DNA of 64,000 nt from DATEDA01 sp963789885. GTDB taxonomy: Bacteria > Pseudomonadota > Gammaproteobacteria > Burkholderiales > SG8-39. Position numbers and translations under genes: made by a program. Below, in pieces: positions 61,034 to 64,000 of this stretch (position 1 is its first letter; the number at the start of each line of letters is the position of its first letter). The notes beneath the pieces are model-generated. The model was not told where the DNA came from, ran no database searches, and was given only the letters and a program-made list of their open reading frames with translations. The DNA is taken from the NCBI GenBank assembly GCA_963789885.1, contig CAWBNB010000049.1, positions 124,001 to 188,000 on the forward strand, written 5' to 3'.

Positions 61034-62092
61034 TCACTGCACCCGGCTCGCCCGGTGCACGGCCTCGACGAGCGCCGCCACGTTCTCCGGCGGCGTCGCG
61101 GGCACGATCCCGTGGCCGAGATTGAACACATGCCCCGGCGCGCGGCCGAAGTCGGCGATCGTGCGCTCGGCTTCGCGCCGGACCGTGTCCGGATCGGTGA
61201 GCAGCACGAGCGGATCGAGGTTGCCCTGGATCGCGACCCGCGCCCCGATCCGCCGGCGCGCATCGGCGAGGCTGACGGTCCAGTCGACGCCGACCGCGTC
61301 GCAGCCGCAGGCCGCGATCGCCTCGAGCCAGGGGCCGCCGCCCTTCGTGAAGACGATGCTCGGTACGCGCTCGCCGTTGCGCTCGCGCACGACCGCGGCG
61401 ACGACGCGAGTGAGGTAGGCGAGCGAAAACTCGAGGTATGCGGCGTGCGCAAGCGCGCCGCCCCAGGTGTCGAACACCATGACCGCATCGGCGCCGGCCT
61501 CGATCTGCGCATTGAGATACGTGGCCACTGCACGCGCGTTCACGTCGAGGAGACGGTGGAGCAGGTCGGGCCGCTGGTAGAGCATCCGCTTCACCGTGCG
61601 GAAATCGTCCGAGGCGCCGCCCTCGATCATGTAGCAGGCGAGCGTGAACGGACTGCCGGCGAACCCGATCAGCGGCAGGCGGCCGCGAAGCGCGCGGCGG
61701 ATCTCCGCGACCGCGTCGACGACGTAGCGCAGCTCGCCGTGCGGGTCGGGGACTGCGAGCCGGCCGATCGAGCGTTCGTCCCGCACCGGCCGCGCGAAGC
61801 GCGGCCCTTCGCCCTCGGCGAACGCGAGGCCGAGCCCCATCGCGTCGGGGATCGTGAGGATGTCGGAGAAGAGGATGGCGGCGTCGAGCGGAAAACGCGC
61901 GAGCGGCTGCAGCGTCACTTCGGTCGCGAGCGCCGGCGTCTTGCAGAGCGAGAGGAAGTCGCCGGCGCGGGCGCGGGTCGCGTTGTACTCGGGGAGATAG
62001 CGTCCGGCCTGGCGCATCAGCCACACCGGGGTGTACGGCGTCGGCTGCCGCAGGAGCGCGCGGATCAGCGTGTCGTTCTCGAGCGTCGCCAT
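61034..62092 (-). CDS. hemE: Uroporphyrinogen decarboxylase
   Basis: The 352-residue TIM-barrel enzyme has WLMRQAGRYLPEYNATRARA (residues about 23-42, with substrate-binding Arg residues), LIGFAGSPFTLACYMIEGG and the C-terminal PGHVFNLGHGIVPATPPENV. It decarboxylates uroporphyrinogen III to coproporphyrinogen III in the haem and tetrapyrrole pathway. The ATG at 62092 is used; the longer frame to 62149 adds no family sequence. It lies 11 nt from the EVE gene on the same strand. Confidence 0.95.
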   Translation of the reverse strand: MATLENDTLIRALLRQPTPYTPVWLMRQAGRYLPEYNATRARAGDFLSLCKTPALATEVTLQPLARFPLDAAILFSDILTIPDAMGLGLAFAEGEGPRFARPVRDERSIGRLAVPDPHGELRYVVDAVAEIRRALRGRLPLIGFAGSPFTLACYMIEGGASDDFRTVKRMLYQRPDLLHRLLDVNARAVATYLNAQIEAGADAVMVFDTWGGALAHAAYLEFSLAYLTRVVAAVVRERNGERVPSIVFTKGGGPWLEAIAACGCDAVGVDWTVSLADARRRIGARVAIQGNLDPLVLLTDPDTVRREAERTIADFGRAPGHVFNLGHGIVPATPPENVAALVEAVHRASRVQ

Positions 62093-62103
62093 CGCCGGCG
62101 AGC

Positions 62104-62577
62104 TTACCGCGCCTCGTGCTTCATCAGCCGTTTGGTGATGAACGCCCACTCCGCCGAAGTGACCGGGGTGATCGACAGCCGGTTCCCCGGCCGCAGCGTG
62201 CGCATGCCGGCGAGCTCGCGATGGGCGCGGAGCGCTTCGAGCGGGACGAACGGCGTCTTCTCGACCAGCCGCATGTCCACGTTCAGCCAGCGCGGTGCGG
62301 CGCGTGTCGACTTCGGGTCGTAGTACGGGCTCTTGCGGTCGAACTGCGAGGCGTCCGGGTAGGCGGCCCGCACGACTTCCGCGATGCCGGCGATGCCCGG
62401 CTCGGGGCAGCTCGAGTGGTAGAAGAACGCGCGGTCGCCGAGCTTCATCCCGTCGCGCATGAAGTTCCGCGCCTGGTAGTTCCGCACCCCGAACCAGGGC
62501 GTCGTGCGTCCCGGCGATTTGGCGAGATCGTCGATCGAGAACTCGTCGGGCTCCGATTTCATCAACCAGTACTGCAT
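62104..62577 (-). CDS. EVE domain protein
   Basis: The 157-residue protein has the EVE/PUA-like start YWLMKSEPDEFSIDDLAKSPGRTTPWFGVRNYQARNFM, which includes the Ser-Glu-Pro pocket and WFGVRNYQAR, and RAFFYHSSCPEPGIAGIAEVVR. EVE domains bind modified nucleobases such as methylated cytosine in DNA or RNA. It is located between hemE and 6S RNA, a conserved neighbourhood in beta- and gammaproteobacteria. Its start has no strong ribosome site. Confidence 0.9.
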   Translation of the reverse strand: MQYWLMKSEPDEFSIDDLAKSPGRTTPWFGVRNYQARNFMRDGMKLGDRAFFYHSSCPEPGIAGIAEVVRAAYPDASQFDRKSPYYDPKSTRAAPRWLNVDMRLVEKTPFVPLEALRAHRELAGMRTLRPGNRLSITPVTSAEWAFITKRLMKHEAR

Positions 62578-62624
62578 CGCCCTAGCAACCCTTGTTTAGG
62601 CGTAGCCAGCAGGGGGGATATACA

Positions 62625-62647
62625 CAAGGGGGAGTGGTTCCCCCTTG
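62625..62647 (-). terminator. Hairpin before the EVE gene, probable 6S RNA transcript terminator
   Basis: CAAGGGGGA and TCCCCCTTG form a 9-bp stem with a 5-nt loop. On the minus strand the stem is followed by TGTGTATAT, which is T-rich, fitting an intrinsic terminator downstream of the 6S RNA. Confidence 0.45.
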
Positions 62648-62667
62648 TTCGTACGAGAGTGTGCAAT

Positions 62668-62714
62668 GCACCTCAAGCGGCCGGCAGGCTTCGCCTGCCC
62701 GCCGCTTGAGGTGC
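62668..62714. repeat. Long GC-rich hairpin 3' of 6S RNA
   Basis: GCACCTCAAGCGGCCGGCAGGC style arms (22 nt each, one mismatch) enclose a TTC loop. It lies at the 3' side of the 6S RNA on the minus strand. It may protect or define the RNA end. No T-run follows in either direction. Confidence 0.6.
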
Positions 62715-62924
62715 CCCCCGCATGTGGGCTCCGGGCCGCATAACTTGAACCACGCGGTTCAAGGCGGTCGCGTTCCGGTCGCCTTCAGGTACGTCCGACG
62801 ATGGGACGCGCACACCGGCGACACATTAGTCCGCAACCAAGGTCGTGCATCGGTTCAAGCGATTGCAAGACCCGTACGCGCACCGCAGGGGACTTCGACT
62901 TGCACCGGGCTTGTCAGCCCGTAG
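62710..62924 (-). ncRNA. ssrS: 6S RNA
   Basis: Downstream of zapA on the same strand, as in other Proteobacteria. The minus-strand sequence contains GTCCCCTG near the 5' side (62893) and CCTTGAACC-GCGT-GGTTCAAG near the 3' side (62763-62744), both features of 6S RNA (in Escherichia coli AGUCCCCUG and CUUGAACCAAGGGUUCAAG). The central part GCTTGAACCGATGCACGACC lies between. Boundaries are estimated by length from these landmarks. 6S RNA binds sigma-70 RNA polymerase by mimicking an open promoter. The remainder of the 390-nt gap holds only hairpins. Confidence 0.7.
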
Positions 62925-62969
62925 GCGCGGGCTCGCGAGCCATTCGCCGCGCGCCCGGAAGTGATCTCG

Positions 62970-63314
62970 TTAGAGGAGCTTCTCTTGTGGCGCGAGCGCC
63001 TGATCGAGCGTCGCCAGCATCGCGGCCATTCTACGCTTGACGTCCGCGATGTCAAAACCGTCGGTGGACGGCGACGCTGCGGCTGACGACGCGCCACGCG
63101 TGCGCATTTCGAGGAGTTCGTGCGCGATGTTGAGCGCCGCCATCACCGCGATGCGCTCGACGCTCGCGATGCGGCCGCCCGACTTGATCTCCGCCATCTT
63201 CTGGTCGAGATAGGCGACCGCCTGCAACAACGCCTCGCGCTCCTCGTCGGGGCAGGTCACCTTGTAGCTGCGTCCCATGATGTTGACATCGAGGGACTTG
63301 GCCTTGTCGGTCAT
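62970..63314 (-). CDS. zapA: Cell division protein ZapA
   Basis: The 114-residue protein has the ZapA globular head (KSLDVNIMGRSYKVTCPDEEREALLQAVAYLDQKMAEIK) followed by a coiled coil (IASVERIAVMAALNIAHELLEMRT) and a Ser/Ala-rich spacer. ZapA bundles FtsZ filaments. The start overlaps the zapB-like stop as ATGA. It sits upstream of 6S RNA as in most beta- and gammaproteobacteria. The longer frame to 63449 is low complexity and not translated as judged by sequence. Confidence 0.92.
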   Translation of the reverse strand: MTDKAKSLDVNIMGRSYKVTCPDEEREALLQAVAYLDQKMAEIKSGGRIASVERIAVMAALNIAHELLEMRTRGASSAAASPSTDGFDIADVKRRMAAMLATLDQALAPQEKLL

Positions 63315-63505
63315 TCCGGGATCTGCTCGAGCAGTCCTTCGAGTCGTTCGCGCGCGCTCGTGATCTTGTCCGCAAGCTGCCGGTTTTCGTTCTGGAGCTG
63401 GGCCACGCGCTGGCGCAGGTCGCTGTTCTCGCCGCGCAGGCGTTGGCACAAGTCCACAGCCTGCCGGATCCGCTCCTCCAGCGCTACGATCTCCGCGTCC
63501 ATCAT
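63311..63505 (-). CDS. ZapB-like small coiled-coil protein (TIGR02449 type)
   Basis: A 64-residue protein (from 63505) is almost wholly coiled coil: DAEIVALEERIRQAVDLCQRLRGENSDLRQRVAQLQ with regular Leu/Val heptads. It matches TIGR02449-type proteins found before zapA. Two ATG codons occur in tandem (63505, 63502). A sigma-70-like promoter ends at 63509, leaving almost no leader. Its stop overlaps the zapA start. It probably assists ZapA at the division ring. Confidence 0.8.
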   Translation of the reverse strand: MMDAEIVALEERIRQAVDLCQRLRGENSDLRQRVAQLQNENRQLADKITSARERLEGLLEQIPE

Positions 63506-63508
63506 TGC

Positions 63509-63538
63509 ACTATAGTTGGGAAAATCCAGCCCGGTCAA
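63509..63538 (-). promoter_or_regulatory. Sigma-70-like promoter for zapB-like/zapA/6S RNA
   Basis: On the minus strand TTGACC (63538-63533) and TATAGT (63514-63509) are separated by 18 nt. The expected start point falls on or next to the tandem ATG codons of the zapB-like gene, so the transcript would be nearly leaderless. Confidence 0.55.
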
Positions 63539-63749
63539 GGAGTAAGGGATCGTTCTAAATGTGTTTTCGTGAAGCCCGACACACCGCTAAGGCTTGATCC
63601 GGCGGGGGTTTCGCGAGCCGACCCACCGCCGCCCGCTCTGGCCGGAAGGGCATCCCGGCAGCCGCTTCCCGCGCCGCGAGAAACGCTCGGAATGCCGATC
63701 GCGGGACCCCGACCGGCGGCGATTCGCTAGAATCGATCCCAGCTCGTTC

Positions 63750-63955
63750 GTGGTGCCCGGCGCGGTTTCTCACTCGTCGGGTGAAACGGGAAACAGGTGA
63801 CGGGCCTCACCCGAAAGCCTGTGCTGCCCCCGCAACGGTAGGCAAGCGAGCCCACGTCTATCACCGCCACTGGGACGGATCGCCCGTCCTGGGAAGGCAA
63901 CGTGGGCGGGAAGCGCGACGCGCGTCCCGGCTTGCAAGCCCGGAGACCGGCCGCG
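63750..63955 (+). promoter_or_regulatory. Cobalamin (B12) riboswitch
   Basis: The region shows GTGACGGGCCTCACCCGAAAGCCTG, GCTGCCCCCGCAACGGTA, the GCCACTG box at 63866-63872 and the 3' AGACCGGCC box ending near 63952. These are the conserved elements of the AdoCbl riboswitch. A TAGAAT at 63728-63733 is a possible -10. CCGCGAGC at 63951-63958 can pair with GCTCGCGG at 63974-63981 and may act as expression platform. The regulated gene (often btuB or cob genes) lies beyond the right edge. Confidence 0.88.
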
Positions 63956-64000
63956 AGCGACCAGGTCGGCGTTGCTCGCGGCGGGCGGGCGCGGGGCTCT

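Noticed and set aside
63555..63773. Small minus-strand open frame overlapping the riboswitch leader
   Set aside because: No ribosome site, no homology and residue composition typical of shadow frames.

Overview
The window is high-GC, densely coded bacterial DNA. It most likely comes from a betaproteobacterium of the Burkholderiales type. The evidence for that is the argS / SPOR-domain / dsbA / short-chain dehydrogenase order, the zapB-like / zapA / 6S RNA / EVE order, neighbouring priA and hemE, a class I PHA synthase, and two Bug/TctC-type periplasmic binding proteins. There are no phage, IS, CRISPR, tRNA or rRNA signals. This placement is inference from gene content.

Layout. 1-7172: a minus-strand leucine/isovalerate (liu) block holding the start of a biotin carboxylase subunit, an inserted VapBC45-type toxin-antitoxin pair, liuC, two acyl-CoA dehydrogenases, a cupin, an OsmC protein and liuB. 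7223-17886: a RibD-reductase-like gene, a damaged fragment of a peptide ABC transporter (about 8004-11013), then a compact group of methyltransferase, GT4 glycosyltransferase, atypical 6-pyruvoyl-tetrahydropterin-synthase-like protein and zinc-type alcohol dehydrogenase. This group is divergent from a CDP-alcohol phosphatidyltransferase, a YceI protein and a membrane sulfatase-like enzyme, and a FkbM methyltransferase follows. 17909-19334: a TctC protein and a small unknown protein. 19359-25242: a seven-gene minus-strand operon (TetR regulator, two subunits of a divergent B12-dependent acyl-CoA mutase, two thioesterases, a MeaB-nitroreductase fusion, a class II aldolase).

25525-34483: a DEAD-box helicase, LOG-family protein, HCCA isomerase, a methyltransferase/GT2 pair, then acyl-CoA dehydrogenase, thiolase, LysE exporter and isovaleryl-CoA dehydrogenase. 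34554-43068: MBL-fold hydrolase, phaC, an LTA-synthase-like enzyme, an AtuA pair, TctC and a methyltransferase. 43065-46981: an NCS2-type permease with a biuret-hydrolase-like cysteine hydrolase, a cobalamin-binding-type protein and an SDR. 47085-52315: dsbA, a SPOR protein, argS, bactofilin, GNAT, a 2OG dioxygenase and ribosomal protein THX. 52312-57877: a CusCBA/CzcCBA-type metal efflux operon. 58007-64000: a methyltransferase, priA, a DnaA-box-like intergenic region, hemE, an EVE protein, 6S RNA, zapA, a zapB-like gene and, at the right edge, a cobalamin riboswitch.

How it fits together: most of the metabolism concerns acyl-CoA (leucine breakdown, thiolase, mutase, PHA synthesis). Cobalamin is a second thread (mutase, MeaB, BtuF-like protein, riboswitch). 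Six genes carry apparent single-base frameshifts while long neighbours are clean, so either local gene decay or indel errors in the assembly must be considered. The two most interesting systems are the mutase operon, whose active-site residues differ from methylmalonyl-CoA mutase, and the pterin-like cluster around 11.0-17.2 kb.
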